NCBI GenBank assembly: GCA_963681505.1
Contig: OY811974.1
Coordinates: 9,593,547-9,657,546, forward strand
DNA length: 64,000 nucleotides
Reading direction: 5' to 3'
From: Eunapius fragilis
Taxonomy: Eukaryota > Porifera > Demospongiae > Spongillida > Spongillidae
The notes under the pieces were generated by a model, which made no database searches, was not told the origin of the DNA, and saw only the letters and a list, made by a program, of their open reading frames with translations. Position 1 is the stretch's first letter. Each line of letters starts with the position of its first letter. Position numbers and translations under genes: made by a program. Positions 11,559-22,978 of the stretch are shown one piece after another.

Positions 11559-13156
11559 GTAAGTATAAACAAATTATTACAGCGTACGTTAACTAGTTCA
11601 ATCCTAAACATGCACGTTATACGATGGTGGTAACACTATGTAAACATGCAATATTTTTAAGGGGAATGTTACATAACGCTACATGCACCCCCCCGTACTG
11701 CTCAAGGTAGGACTACAACCTCCTCAGTCCACCTGATCGTTCACGCCTGATTCTTTTTTTTTTTTACTTCCTTGTAAATTTCGTATGTGAATTTTAATTT
11801 TTAAGCTGGCTTTATCCGATAAACGCTGAGATTTTAACGTCCACAACTCCATTCTTTCATTATTGCAACACAATTTTTTTTGTAGCTCAGATCACTCTCA
11901 GTTCTTCAATATAAAAATCATATAAGGTTACATATATGGTGTACAACGGTCAACAGCTTTTAAAGTGCACTTTTAAAATACGTTAGTTTGTCAGTTCTTG
12001 GATTTTTTTACATGTAGTATCTCGTATGTATATACGAGCAAATAACACGAGCTGCCGTTTTGGAACGTTAATTGCCCTTTTTGTACTCTAGGAACCCCGG
12101 CCCTTATCAAACGCCAATTCAGGCAAAGTTATGTAATCTTATTGTGCAGCATGCAGTTCAAAAAATGGCAGTTAGGGTATTGATGGCACGTTTTGCTGTG
12201 CCCTAACTGTAATCACGAAGTGCATGCATGGCTTGAAGGATACATGTATATATGCAATGGTATTTCCAAACAAATGATGAGCGGCAAGGAAGCAGTTCTA
12301 TAATACTTATATAAAAGCTTAAACAGGTCCGATCGACTGAGTAACTCTAGAAACATTTGCGTACGAGCTAGTTACAGCCGCTTTTCCAGGGATCACTGGG
12401 CATTTGACAACCAGGGTACAGTTAAAACGCTTCATGCGCGAATTTAGTAGACGCTTCAAACAAAAATAAAGCAACTCCATTCAGAGAGAATTATTCACTA
12501 TCCGAATTTTCAAAAGTAATCAACTACAATTTCCATATATGTCAATGGTTTGGGCATAGCTGCTAACTTGGTCTTGATTATGATAGAAAACTGTTGTGGC
12601 AGTTGATGACAAGCATTCATGCAGAGGCAAATTATAATGACGGTAGTCAGCGGCCAACGGTACCTGCATGGGTGGACTTAGAGAGCATAAAGAGCTTTGT
12701 TGAGGCTAAGGTGCATGCAATCATGGGTAATTTCTGTTGAAAAACAAACTTACAGAACCTCAACCACAAGCAGCTTATAATTATATGCTACTCTATCGAA
12801 ATCTTTAAAATTCGTGGTTTTATACTTGCCCTGCACTTGAAGCATATTAAGTTCTACCATAAAACAAACATTTTTGTTTTAATGGCATTAAAAAACATGC
12901 ATGGTTGCATGTGCCTTTGATGTTATATATGTTTATATTGGATCACAGATGCCCGTTTATCTCAAACTGAGATACGGAGTGTACCAGCTAATGCAGATTA
13001 TTAAATACGAGTATAAGTTTACATGTACTACTTTTTGGATTAATTTTCTGTACTCACATGTATGTGAAGTAATAAAATAAGATGACAACAGGCATGAATT
13101 CAGCCATATAGCAATTTGAGTACCTTTGCTTTAATTTTTTTTTTTCTACATCTTAG

Positions 13157-13237
13157 AGCAAGAAAAGACCAAAATTGAAGGCGTTGGTTCCTCGAAAGTA
13201 TCCTCCTCCACCTCCCCCTTCCCAGCAGCTGAAGTAA
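13157..13237 (+). CDS. Terminal exon (exon C): basic, Pro-rich cytoplasmic tail
   Basis: A T-rich tract ending TCTTAG is followed by an 81-nt frame: SKKRPKLKALVPRKY, then six prolines, then SQQLK and a TAA stop. It begins in phase 0, matching the transmembrane exon. The polyproline could bind SH3 or WW domains (inference). The intron between B and C is about 1.6 kb. Confidence 0.55.
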   Translation, partial: SKKRPKLKALVPRKYPPPPPPSQQLK

Positions 13238-13654
13238 TTATGTCAGACAATTAGGTGTTAAGCGATGTGCACGTGCATTAATTTACATGATCAGAAAATT
13301 TATTGAACATGCATATCTACACACATTACTAATCTGTGGTAAAAAGATGACGATTTATAAACATTATTGCTCAATGTTGTAAGGAGTTATTTTATACATG
13401 CAAAAGTACACTACCATATGACATATAGTTTGGGGACCATACATGAGCTCAAATGGCTTGATGATAATTCAAGAATACTATTCTTGTATTATTACTAGTT
13501 TACATGTACAGAATGGTTAGATGAATTCATCACACCACTATCTTACATTAATAGCATTTGTATGCATTTATCTCCAATTGAAATCAGTATAGTACACTGC
13601 CTGATATGTTGAAATGATACCACAAATAGTTTTTCTAAGCTGTATTCTAAATTA

Positions 13655-13877
13655 ATCTGCCTGATTAGAGTTACGTTACTTTCATGTAGAATTTGACCAC
13701 GATCATGAATGTCATTAAAAACTGGACCCGCTTCTAACGGGACTCCTATCAATCGGGTCGCTTAGATCTTTGTTATCGTAGAACAAGCAGTCAAAAAAGA
13801 GCAGTTTAGTGTTTGTTTGATGTCATAAAACCGCGTGGTTGTAGAGAACAAAACACTTGTATCAGCTCGTACCCAGC
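13655..13877 (+). mobile_element. Fragment of the hairpin-foldback element (block only)
   Basis: TTTGACCACGATCATGAATG, a TCATTAAAAA motif, CGCGTGGTTGTAGAGAACAA and a GTACCCAGCC motif align in order with the blocks at 25.7, 45.7 and 60.2 kb. The terminal hairpin is degenerate here (TTAC-GTTA-CTTT). The foldback end is missing because the block runs into gypsy-like sequence at about 13877. Confidence 0.55.
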
Positions 13878-14291
13878 CCCACGTATTGTACAGCAGAAGT
13901 ACCTGCATCATACCTTGTTAAGACAGCTAGTGGCAAAGTTTACAGATGCAACAGGAAGCATCTAAGACCTCGCAGAGCTGATGATCCTGAAGATCAATCT
14001 GAATCAGATTTGGAAGTGGACTCAGAGAGTGGACAGGAACAAGTGAACAATCAGATGCCTGATGACGATAACAGTGGGCTGCAAGGACAACCAGATGTGC
14101 CTCCTGCAACACTGGAAGAAGTTCAAAAACGGCTGCAAGGACAACCAAATGTGTCTCCTGCAACACTGGAAGCAGTTCCCAAACGAGCTCAGGAAGTGGA
14201 AGTCCAGGACAGACAACAGGCAGAGGTCAGGACATCAAGTGGAAGACTTGTGAGGAAGCCACAATGCTACAAGGACTTTGTAGCTCTTTGA
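13877..14291 (+). pseudogene. Ty3/gypsy-like Pol C-terminal fragment
   Basis: The frame encodes the extreme C-terminus of a retrotransposon polyprotein. SYLVKTASGKVYRCNRKHLR is the typical beta-rich post-integrase segment. SSGRLVRKPQCYKDF followed by the stop matches the common terminal pattern (S/R-GR-x-x-KP-x-x-Y). Reverse transcriptase, RNase H and the integrase core are absent, so this is a 5'-truncated remnant. A 57-bp direct duplication (LQGQPDVPPATLEEVQKR and LQGQPNVSPATLEAVPKR) sits between the two conserved parts. Acidic residues (DPEDQSESDLEVDSES) precede it. Confidence 0.6.
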
Positions 14292-14330
14292 CAGGAGGGG
14301 TTGTAATAATGTGACACGTGATCTCATCAC
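14291..14330 (+). promoter_or_regulatory. Possible polypurine tract and 3' LTR start
   Basis: ACAGGAGGGG directly follows the Pol stop and is followed by TTGTAATAATGTGACACGTG. A purine tract followed by TG is the usual junction of a 3' LTR. The LTR end (CA) and a second LTR were not found. Confidence 0.3.
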
Positions 14331-14555
14331 GTGAGATTTTGTAGTTTCCTAGCGTGTGAGATAGTTTTTGAGGTAGCTGTTGAAATCAGTGTGCATCGTG
14401 TGATTGACAATGGTCTATTGACATATAAGAAACGTACAGTACCCTGCCTTAATTGTGACAGCATCAAACTAGCCAACCATCATACAGTACACGGCTTTGT
14501 CTTGGTACCCAACTGGTTACTATGTCTACTTAGATTATCAACGGCCCCACACACT

Positions 14556-15480
14556 TTAGGACCATAACTGTGTGAATGCCCCCCACTTCCTTCCACCTAT
14601 GGGCCATGCTGTGTCATTGTACACACATGCATTGAATAAGTGAGATACTATCCCATCAGGGAAGCATTAAACAAGTTAGGGTATGCATTCTGGACCTTAC
14701 CCAAAGGCTGTTTGACATTGTCATGTTAAGGCCTCTCCAACCTTTATGCCATTATTGTAGACACAATCATTTGAGTACTGTAATCCCATCAAGGACTGGT
14801 GAGGCTATGCATTCTAGACCTCACCTAGAGGCTGCCTTACCTTGCAATGGATAAGCCATGGCCCCTTCCACCTTAGGACCATGGCTAAGTCATCATTGCA
14901 CACACATACATTCAGTAAGTGCGACACTGTAATCTCATGAGGAAAGCATAGTACTGGTGAGGCTGTGCATTGTAGACCTCACCAAGAGGCTATCTGACCC
15001 ATTTCATCGGCCCTCCCACCTTAGAACTGTGCCTAAGTCAACATTGCACGCACATGCATTGAGTAAATGGTGAGATACTGTCTCATCAGGGAAGCATAAA
15101 ACAAGTAAGGCTATGCATTCCGGACCTTACCCATATGCTGTCCGACCTTGTCACATAGAACCCATGCCAGTGGCTCCTCCCACCTTAATCTCAAGGTAGG
15201 TTCAAAATTGCAGACACATTCATTGAGTAACTGAGATACTGTAATCCCACTAAGGAAGCATTGTACTGGTGAGATGATGCATTCTAGACCTCACCCAGAG
15301 GCTGCTTGACCTACCTCATGTCAATGGCCCCACTCCCACCTTAGGACCATGGCTAGGTCATCTTTGCACACATACATTCAGTAAGTGGGATGCTGTAATC
15401 TCATGAGAAAAGCATCACACTGATGAGGCTGCACACTAGACATCACTAGAAGGCTACCTAAACTTGTCACGGATAACCCA
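14556..15480 (+). repeat. Imperfect tandem array, ~6 units of 140-165 bp
   Basis: Units share the words GCACACACATGCATTGAGTA, GATACTGTAATCTCAT, GGGAAGCAT, CTATGCATTCTAGACCT, CACCCAGAGGCTG and CCCACCTTAGGACCATGGC. Starts of the CATTGAGTAA word lie near 14625, 14765, 14905, 15055, 15215 and 15370. Divergence between units is high, so this is an old satellite. No open frame runs through it. Confidence 0.7.
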
Positions 15481-15734
15481 TTATCAACAAGGGGCTGAAA
15501 ACAATTATTTAATCCTACAGGCATTACCAACTGCATTCAGTTGTCATACATGCAACTTGCAATGCATGAATTATGATTGATTAACTTGGTAAAATTTTAG
15601 GTCTAGTCTAGTCTACAAGCACCTGTTAGGAAAGGAGGAAAGGAGGAGAATAAAGTGAAAGGGAGGAAAATGAGGAGAGAATGAGAAGGAAGAAGAGGAG
15701 GAGGAGGGAGGAGAGAATGAGATCATACGGAGAT

Positions 15735-15950
15735 GTAAAGAGTCCAATTGGAATATCAATTGATGAAGAAGGTTACAGCCTTGTCTGTGAGAATGGTGGC
15801 AATTGTCTCACCACCTTTGATCCTCAGGGCAACAAGATCCACACAGTTGGCAATCTTACTTATCCCCGTGGTGTTGCTCTGGATCCTATACGTGGTAGTC
15901 TGTATGTAGCCAACAATGGTGCTAAGACTGTGTTGAAGAATTCTGTGTAG
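15735..15950 (+). pseudogene. NHL-repeat C-terminal fragment (TRIM/NHL-like)
   Basis: The frame encodes SPIGISIDEEGYSLVCE, NKIHTVGNLTYPRGVALD and GSLYVANNGAKTVLKNSV before a stop. The P-x-GIAID-x-x-G and PRGVALDP..LYVAN patterns are NHL beta-propeller blades of the TRIM2/3/71 kind. Only about 1.5 blades and the natural C-terminus are present. They follow a purine-rich simple repeat instead of an intron, so I read it as a truncated copy. The Asn in VLKNSV differs from the usual Tyr. A second, frameshifted NHL scrap lies at 34769. Confidence 0.6.
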
Positions 15951-16494
15951 TGTTGATGTAATGATGATGTAACAATGTTTATTGAGGTACATGTACATAG
16001 TGTATTGCTGTTGTATCACACATCAGAGAAACATAAGTGTTGGGTGGGTTTGGTTACAGGTGCCAACAGGTGTAGCTACCCTCGCTTCATAAATCACATG
16101 TTGAATGGGTGTGGCTATCCCTCACTGCGTGCACCATGACAACATGAAAGAATGATGACACACCAGGCAGGGACCTAGTGGTGTTGACACAGCTATTATT
16201 CTTAAGGGGGAGGCTCCCAATGGGATGGAAGGGGGAGGAGGGGCTCCCAATGAGAGGAGGGGGAGGCATCGGTGCTGCTCTAATTGTACAGCCAGGCTTG
16301 GAAAACTAAAGAGACATTGGTTCATTGAGCTCTAAACTTACTTGACTTACTGGGGAGACTGAATGGTCTTTGGAAGAGGTTGTTGCTTCATGGTTATAAC
16401 ATTGATTTTGGGGTCCTTCAGAGCATTAATTGTGACCATACATGTTTTCTCTCTTTCCTACAGGTCCTTAATCCCTCTATTCCCAATTCTGAAG

Positions 16495-16812
16495 CTGGGG
16501 AGGGAAGGGAAGGGAAGAAGGGAAGGGAAGGGAAGGGAAGGGAAGGGAAGGGAAGGGAAGGGAAGGGAAGGGAAGGGAAGGGAAGGGAAGGGAAGGGAAG
16601 GGAAGGGAAGGGAAGGGAAGGGAAGGGAAGGGAAGGGAAGGGAAGGGAAGGGAAGGGAAGGGAAGGGAAGGGAAGGGAAGGGAAGGGAAGGGAAGGGAAG
16701 GGAAGGGAAGGGAAGGGAAGGGAAGGGAAGGGAAGGGAAGGGAAGGGAAGGGAAGGGAAGGGAAGGGAAGGGAAGGGAAGGGAAGGGAAGGGAAGGGAAG
16801 GGAAGGGAAGGG
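16495..16812 (+). repeat. (GGGAA)n microsatellite, ~60 units
   Basis: A nearly pure pentanucleotide array of about 300 bp. Because it lacks stops it produces long open frames on both strands (REGKG and LPFPS repeats), which are not genes. Confidence 0.95.
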
Positions 16813-16932
16813 CAGAGACAAATGCATACTTAGATTCAAGAGCTTTTCTCTGGCATTGCCAAGAAGTTTAGAAACAGATTGTAAAAGATCTGAAGCAGTT
16901 TCATAATTTTTTGAAGCAGTGACATAATTTTT

Positions 16933-17300
16933 TTAAGCAGTTTCAAAACTTGTCAAGGCAATCCCCAAGTATCTATGCGCCTGTTCGGTCTTAGTGTGCT
17001 TGAAATCTTTCTGAGCCTTATCCACTCTGGTGTCAGCCTTCTCCACTTCAGCCTTAGCCTTCTGCACTTCGTCCTCAGCCTTCTCCACTTCATCCTCAGC
17101 CTTCTCCACTTCGTCCTCAGCCTTCTCCACTTCGTCCTCAGCCTTCTCCACTTCGTCCTCAGCCTTCTCCACTTCGTCTCAGCCTTCTCCACTTCGTCCT
17201 CAGCCTTCTCCACTTCAGCCTTAGCCTTCTGCACTTCGTCCTCAGCCTTCTCCACTTCGTCCTCAGCCTCCTCTTTGGCCTCTAGATCTGTTATTTGGGT
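16933..17300 (-). pseudogene. Coiled-coil coding minisatellite, heptad EKAEDEV
   Basis: On the minus strand a 21-bp unit (GAGAAGGCTGAGGACGAAGTG type) encodes the heptad EKAEDEV about a dozen times, flanked by QKAKAEV variants. It ends with a non-repeat tail (KAQKDFKHTKTEQAHRYLG) and a stop. The 21-bp period equals one heptad, as expected for a real coiled coil. One unit near 17176 has lost a C, which shifts the frame and splits the array into two overlapping frames. No start or upstream exon was found. It may be a decayed exon or a pure minisatellite. Confidence 0.45.
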
Positions 17301-17433
17301 GGGTGGGTCAGCCTCAGCCTCCTCTATTAGGATGGGTGGGCGGTGAAGATATATGGATTGAGGCCTTTGGATAGATGTCTGTCACTCTTAACCACCTCAA
17401 CTCAGCTACGTCCTTTTTTGTACTTTTAGTTAT

Positions 17434-18240
17434 ACAAGTCAATAAAAACATTCTCTCTGAGAAAGTTGGTGGGATATAGGTTTTTCAGGCAAATAGTATA
17501 CTGGTGTAAAAAGCAAGGAAACAAGTTTCATCAGAAGGGAAAATGTAATAGTCCTATATTTAGCACACTTCGACTAAGGCATATGCTGTTTCTGTGCTAA
17601 ATATAGGACTATTACATTTTCCCTTCTGATGAAACTTGTTTCCTTGCTTTTTACACCAGTATACTATTTGCCTGAAAAACCTATATCCCACCAACTTTCT
17701 CAGAGAGAATGTTTTTATTTACTTGTTTCCTTAATTTTTTTAACACCCAAATCACTGTTGCATCGCAGGCTTCCCCCCTTTCATTTAACCGATTTAATTC
17801 CATCCAGACGTATTGTGAAAATTTTCTAGGTACCTTTGCTTAATTAGAATTGGTAAGACCGTATATAGGCTTTTAGGCGTTTTTGTATCAAAGCGAGTCC
17901 TCCAGCAAATTCTAAAGCTATTGGTGCAATTTTCATTGCTTAAAAGTGTTCCTGTCCCGAGTTATGAGTTCTCAAGAAGAAGAAGAAGAAGCAGAAGCAG
18001 ACGACCCGCCCATTATTTTTGGAAGGGGAACGAGGACGGCAGTAATTTTCGTTCTCGACAACCACGCGGTTCTACGACGTGAAAAAAAAACGAAACTACT
18101 CAGTTTTGACTTCTAGATCGATTGCCGCAACAAGTTAGACGATCCGATCGTCGGGAGCGAAGCTACGGTAGGGTCGCGTGATTTTAATTAAATTCATAGT
18201 CGGGGTCAAAACCTATATGGAAGTCTCTAGCGAGACTTCC
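17434..18240 (-). mobile_element. Hairpin-foldback element, copy 1
   Basis: In this orientation the foldback comes first (17434-17726) and the terminal hairpin last (18219-18240). The foldback arms begin ACAAGT and end ACTTGT and are near-perfect complements about 130 nt long around a loop of about 30 nt. The block between them reads, on the minus strand, GACCCCGACTATGAATTTAA, GATCGGATCGTC, an ACCGCGTGG-like word and a CTTCTTCTTCTT tract. The last 22 nt fold as GGAAGTCTC, TAGC, GAGACTTCC and are followed by GAT. No protein is encoded. Copy 2 at 25648 is the closest relative. Confidence 0.8.
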
Positions 18241-18248
18241 GATGTATG

Positions 18249-18703
18249 CAGGGTGTCCCAAAATGAATGTAGCATGTTTAAATAATTGTATCAGTAATAT
18301 TAAAGTTATCCAAACAGAAGAATTTAAAAATTACAATCTCTAAGTTAGGCAATTAATTTACTAAAATGAAGACTATAATTATGAATTTCCGTTTTTATGT
18401 CAACTTTATAATTGCTTAAATTGATGTTTATATACACAACAAACTAAAGAATATTAAATTTAAAATGTAATGCAGATCGCTAAATAATTAAAATTATTTC
18501 AAGATCAAACTGAAAAAAAAACCATGGATGCAATAATCAAGCTTACAACGTATTGAATAAGTTAATTAGTATTAAATTTTGAATAATCGAAAGGCAACTT
18601 ATTGTTAGAAATATTTGCCTACCATGTAAAAATTATTTTCCAAATACTAATACGCCGTAATAATTCTTAAGTCATTTAATATGTTGCATTCATTTTGGGA
18701 CTG
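18249..18703. mobile_element. Mariner-like MITE, AT-rich
   Basis: The left end CAGGGTGTCCCAAAATGAAT is matched by an inverted right end ATTCATTTTGGGACTG, which lacks GGTG. CAGGGTGTCCC starts are typical of Tc1/mariner nonautonomous elements. TA follows the right end and the interior is extremely A+T rich. No transposase is present. It lies immediately beside copy 1 of the hairpin-foldback element. Confidence 0.6.
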
Positions 18704-18764
18704 TACACTGTACACTGTACATGTATAACTCATCGCCATTTTATTCAATGGTCACTTGAGCAAA

Positions 18765-18882
18765 ATGTTGAGAAGCATGAGACCACTAATGCCTCCCAGG
18801 ATCACTTCTCAGAGTCCTGCCGCGCTTCATTTTGAAGCCACACTATTACCAAGAACTGAAAGCGAAGAAGCATCAACTTACG
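18765..18882 (+). CDS. Possible first exon, unknown protein
   Basis: An ATG opens a 118-nt frame (MLRSMRPLMPPRITSQS, then RTESEEASTY) ending TACG before GTAATC, a moderate donor. A CpG-containing Ser/Thr/Pro-rich N-terminus is all that can be seen. The next exon was not located, so this could be chance. Confidence 0.25.
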
Positions 18883-20140
18883 GTAATCAACGTATGAATG
18901 TATGCATTGTAATTTGTTAAACCTAGTTTTCTGACTTTTTATTTGAATTATTTACTGGTGCTGCAGATTTTAACTTTCATACTTACAGTTACCCCAAAGA
19001 GGTCAAGTCGCTAAATTGTTTTGCCATTCCACAATAAGACATCCATCAATTCAGTGAATCTGTGAAGGTATTACAACAGAATCTGAGAAGTTTATTTGAA
19101 AATAAAGTTTACATTTTAAACATTTTCTCCTAGTAGGCACCGAATAAATATTCTGTTAGATCCGGGGAAACATAATCCGTGGGAGAACGTACACCGGCAA
19201 ATTGCGAACTTCCGTTGATTGGTGCAGCGGGCGGCAAAGCTCTAGCATCTGCTGCTTATGCAAAATCCCGAACCTGAACTACCTTCTGCTGTAACCATGG
19301 TAGCTGACCAATTAAATCAAGACTAAAACAATAGAGCTAAGTCGCACGTTAAATGTCTCTTTTGCTCATCATTTTGAGAAAACATAAGGATAACTGAACG
19401 CCTTGTCAAAAGTGGCTAATCTGTGAATATATGGTTAATTTACTTACATTATTCATGATCGCACGGCTGTTACGATTCCATTGAAACGTGGACATTGGCT
19501 CGTAAAATTGAAATCACCTAGCTACAAAGCTCAATCGTTCCATAGCAACGCCGACCCTTGGAAAAAGCTGTTCTTCAGGCTTGTATGTGTTTGGTCTACA
19601 GATATCTTGAAATGATTGGACATGTGTGTAGGGCAAGCAGTTGGTAAATGAATGGCGCAGTTCTTTCTTTACAAAAACATTTGGGACCTTCGCTGTATGG
19701 ATCACTACGGATCAATACTCGCCGGATGGGGTATAAACACTTCGAGTTTCTGAAGAAACGCGCGGATGATTCTAAATCATATCGATCAACTAAAGTAAGC
19801 TGAGTTTGATCTTTCATTCTGTATATCAATACGTTACTTCGCGAATTTAGACGTGAGTTATGGGCCTCGGAGTATGTTGCTTCTAACGTACATTATCAAT
19901 GTGAATTTCCACTGTTCTGCCAATACCTTGGAACTCACTACCAAAGGTGACAATGATGCTCTTTACAAAAGGACTTTTCATATCGTGCACAAGGTATGCC
20001 CTTGTTTTGGTTCTATGTTCAGTTTGATTTGTGAAACTGTTTACAGGTACACTTGCTCAGCTCTGCGATGGACACTTTTGGCTTTGTCACATGAGCCAAT
20101 GACTGCATGTAAGTGCAAATAAAACTTATTCTCAGAAGGC

Positions 20141-20960
20141 ATGGGACACTCCAAGGGTAGACTAAGGGCATATTGCATTGTCACTGCAACTTTCATATAC
20201 CAAGCTTCAAGCCTCTGATGCCGCTCATCTACTGGCTGCCTCCAGGAAGGAGTCTGATGCCTGGTTTTCATGCCATCTAACTCTGCACTGGGATTAAGAA
20301 TGGACAACAAGACAATTAGGGTGGCAGTTGGTCTCTGCCCTGGGGTACCTTGGTGTGGCCACATTCTTAATTGCCAGCATTGTGGTGCAGCAGTTGATAT
20401 GTCCTGGACTCTATGGTCTCAGCTGTCTTTTCAGTACTGGTCATCACTATCATCATGCCCCTCTAGCTAAATGACATCATCCATGGAGCCCTGACCACTT
20501 CCCGCATTCCATCCAGGCTAGAACCCACAGGCCCTAAGCTGCTCTGATGGGAAGTGTCTTGATGGCATCACAATGGTACCATGGAAGAACAGAAACCTTT
20601 TGGTTTGGGATGCCACCTGTTCTGACACCTATGCTCCTCACCACTATGGGAGCAGGTGCTGTCACTAGTCTGGCAGTGGACCTGAAAAAGGTAAAGTACT
20701 GTTATTTGGAGGGACACCCCTATTGCCTTCAAAGCAACAGGAGCACTTGGTCCTCTTTCCCTGGTGCTCCTCAAAGAGCTACAGTAGATCACAGACTACC
20801 AGCCACAACCAGTGACACTAAAAGCTACAGCTACCTGCTCCAGTGCCTTTCAGTGGCTGTACAAAGGGGCAATGCAGCCTCACTTATTTATAATCTAGTG
20901 ACCTGTAGGGGGTTTTGTTTTAGGGTTTATGATTATATTGTGTATGTTATCAATTTAAAT
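20141..20960 (+). pseudogene. Non-LTR retrotransposon Pol C-terminus, frameshifted
   Basis: Conserved pieces of one repeat family appear in order but in different frames: AAHLLAASRKESDAWF (about 20218), GLRMDNKTIRVAVGL, LNDIIHGALTTSRIPSRLEP (about 20467), MVPWKNRNLLVWDATCSDTY (about 20578) and SYSYLLQCLSVAVQRGNAAS (about 20820). The CxxC..GLSC pattern is that of the zinc knuckle before a restriction-like nuclease domain in some non-LTR elements (family inference). At least three frameshifts and one internal stop show that it is dead. Relatives of its tail lie at 36847 and 39590. Confidence 0.6.
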
Positions 20961-20999
20961 TAATTACTGTTCCTCCAATACGAATGGAATTCTCCTTTG

Positions 21000-22558
21000 A
21001 AGTGCCTGACATTTTTTTACACAACAGTATGTACTAGCCCATACATGGAAGTTGTCTTAGTACAATGAGACACAGTACAATACAGCTTGTCAAATGGCAG
21101 ACAGTATGTCTTTTTTGGCCAATGTCGGTAGGATGACATTCTGTATTTATTGCATTTTGTGGTGCAATGGTCATAATGTGCTTCTCAACTTTGGTTGGAC
21201 CATACCTTAGAAGGAGACAACTTGAAACAAAACCCTCCCCCCCCTCCCTCACTGCCACCCTATTCTGTGGAAGGAGAAATTCTTTTTGCATTAATATAAG
21301 TACCTTACAGCTGAGGTTCAGACCACAAAGCAGCTGTACACACACTTGATTTTGAGGTAACATTTGTTGCAAAACATTGAGGGGGCGGATGAGGATCATC
21401 CTTGCTTGTGCCAGTGTGTCCAACTCCGCATTTATAAATCTAGCAGTGTTGTCTTTTTTAGCAAATTGTTTAAAGGTTTTTGTACTCGCACATCCTATTC
21501 AGGTCTTCCAATTTGCACTCGTGCGTTTAATTATTCATATTTACCCCTTAGCGGTCAGAGAGGTTTTAATCACACTTAGAGACCGCGAAGTAACTTATAA
21601 GGTTCATGAAAATACTCAACACAGTTCTCTTGTTACTTCTGCACGTTTTTAAGCGGATCTATCCGCGCGATTGGGCGTACTAAGTAGTTAGAAAACGTGT
21701 TCTTTTTAACTCGTTGACAACACCTTTATGCGCAGTAGCTACAGTATCTTATATTAAGCTGCTTTCAATTGCGCCTCTATGTACATGTTATCTTGAATAC
21801 ACGACGAACAGCATACAGATCAAGATGTTTTATTTGCTCGAATGGTTTTTGCATAAAGTACCTCCAAAGTTGGTGCTTTTTTTAATGAGCTTTGTGTACG
21901 CCATTTTCACAATATACCGTATTACAGATACAGCGATCTAATTGCAAAACCTAATGGCACGTACGTAACAGCCGTGATCGGGCGGAAGGGAGGTGTCCGG
22001 ACACCTCTCCCGTATCCGCCTGGCCCTCTGCTATAGACAAACGTACAATGCGTCATTTTGATCTGGGAACGAGAATAATGGCAACCTTCGATTCTGTGAT
22101 CCAATTATTCGCGCTGGCCCTAAGCACGTGAACTAATAGCTTTCAAATCGCGACTGAGGTGAGGCGGTTGGCTTGTTTAGTTCTTGTGCATTTAAGGTGA
22201 ATGTGTGTGTGCTCATACGCGGTGGCGTAGTTCAGCGTGACCCGCACTCAGCGTAAATATGGATGCGGTTGAAAATGTTGTGCGTTTTGCGATGACAGAG
22301 TGGGCACCTTTTAGTTTAATAAGCGGCTGTGATTGTTTTTTTTTTTTTTTTCTTTTGCCTGCAAGTTACGGTAAACCCTGTGCTATTTTCTGTTGCCGTA
22401 CGTTTTTGACCGCAAGCGCGGTTTGCCAGACACTAAATAGAGTCTAGGAACGGGACTAGTTGTTATGCCTTTGGTGGTATTTAGCAAGGGTTTGAGCGAG
22501 ACGAAATGTATGTGTGGGCAATTATATGCTGTGTAATAAACGTTTTGCTTCTATTTAG
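21000..22558. other. No supported gene
   Basis: Several frames of 60-130 codons exist but show no domain, splice or composition support. A T-run lies near 22336. I see nothing that can be named. Confidence 0.3.
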
Positions 22559-22626
22559 GGTGATTAACATGCTTAAAGCTGAGGAGATGTCAGATAATGA
22601 ACAAGGCTCTAGGGATGATGAAAAAG
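22559..22626 (+). CDS. Candidate acidic exon 1, unknown protein
   Basis: After TTCTATTTAG a frame containing MLKAEEMSDNEQGSRDDEK ends at AAAAAG before GTAG, in phase 1. The next exon (22979) begins with the complementary phase. The product is highly acidic and hydrophilic. The start may be the ATG at 22569 or lie upstream. Confidence 0.4.
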
Positions 22627-22978
22627 GTAGATGAGGCCTGCAAACCATGTTACGATTCTAGGTAGTCAGTCTGCAACACTTCTTAATCCCAGGGTCAAGT
22701 CCTACAAAAAAGATCAAGTTATCAAGTGGTGAGTATCGTATAAAAAGGAATTGTCTGATAACAATAACTTGTGATGAACATTATACATAGTGCTCTTAGG
22801 CAACCCATGAACCCCACCTGTGCATTGAGTTATAAATTAAATAATGTAATGGCTAGTTATACTGATCGGAATATGTGGGTGTCATTTGTACTTAGATGAC
22901 CCTTGCATCCCACTGTGCATTGAGTTCTATAAGTTTAAAAAAAGTCATATATGATATTGTCCTTCCCTTCTTTTGTAG

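Noticed and set aside
16363..16871. Long open frames of 120-163 codons on both strands
   Set aside because: They are produced by the stop-free GGGAA microsatellite and have no start, splice or domain support.
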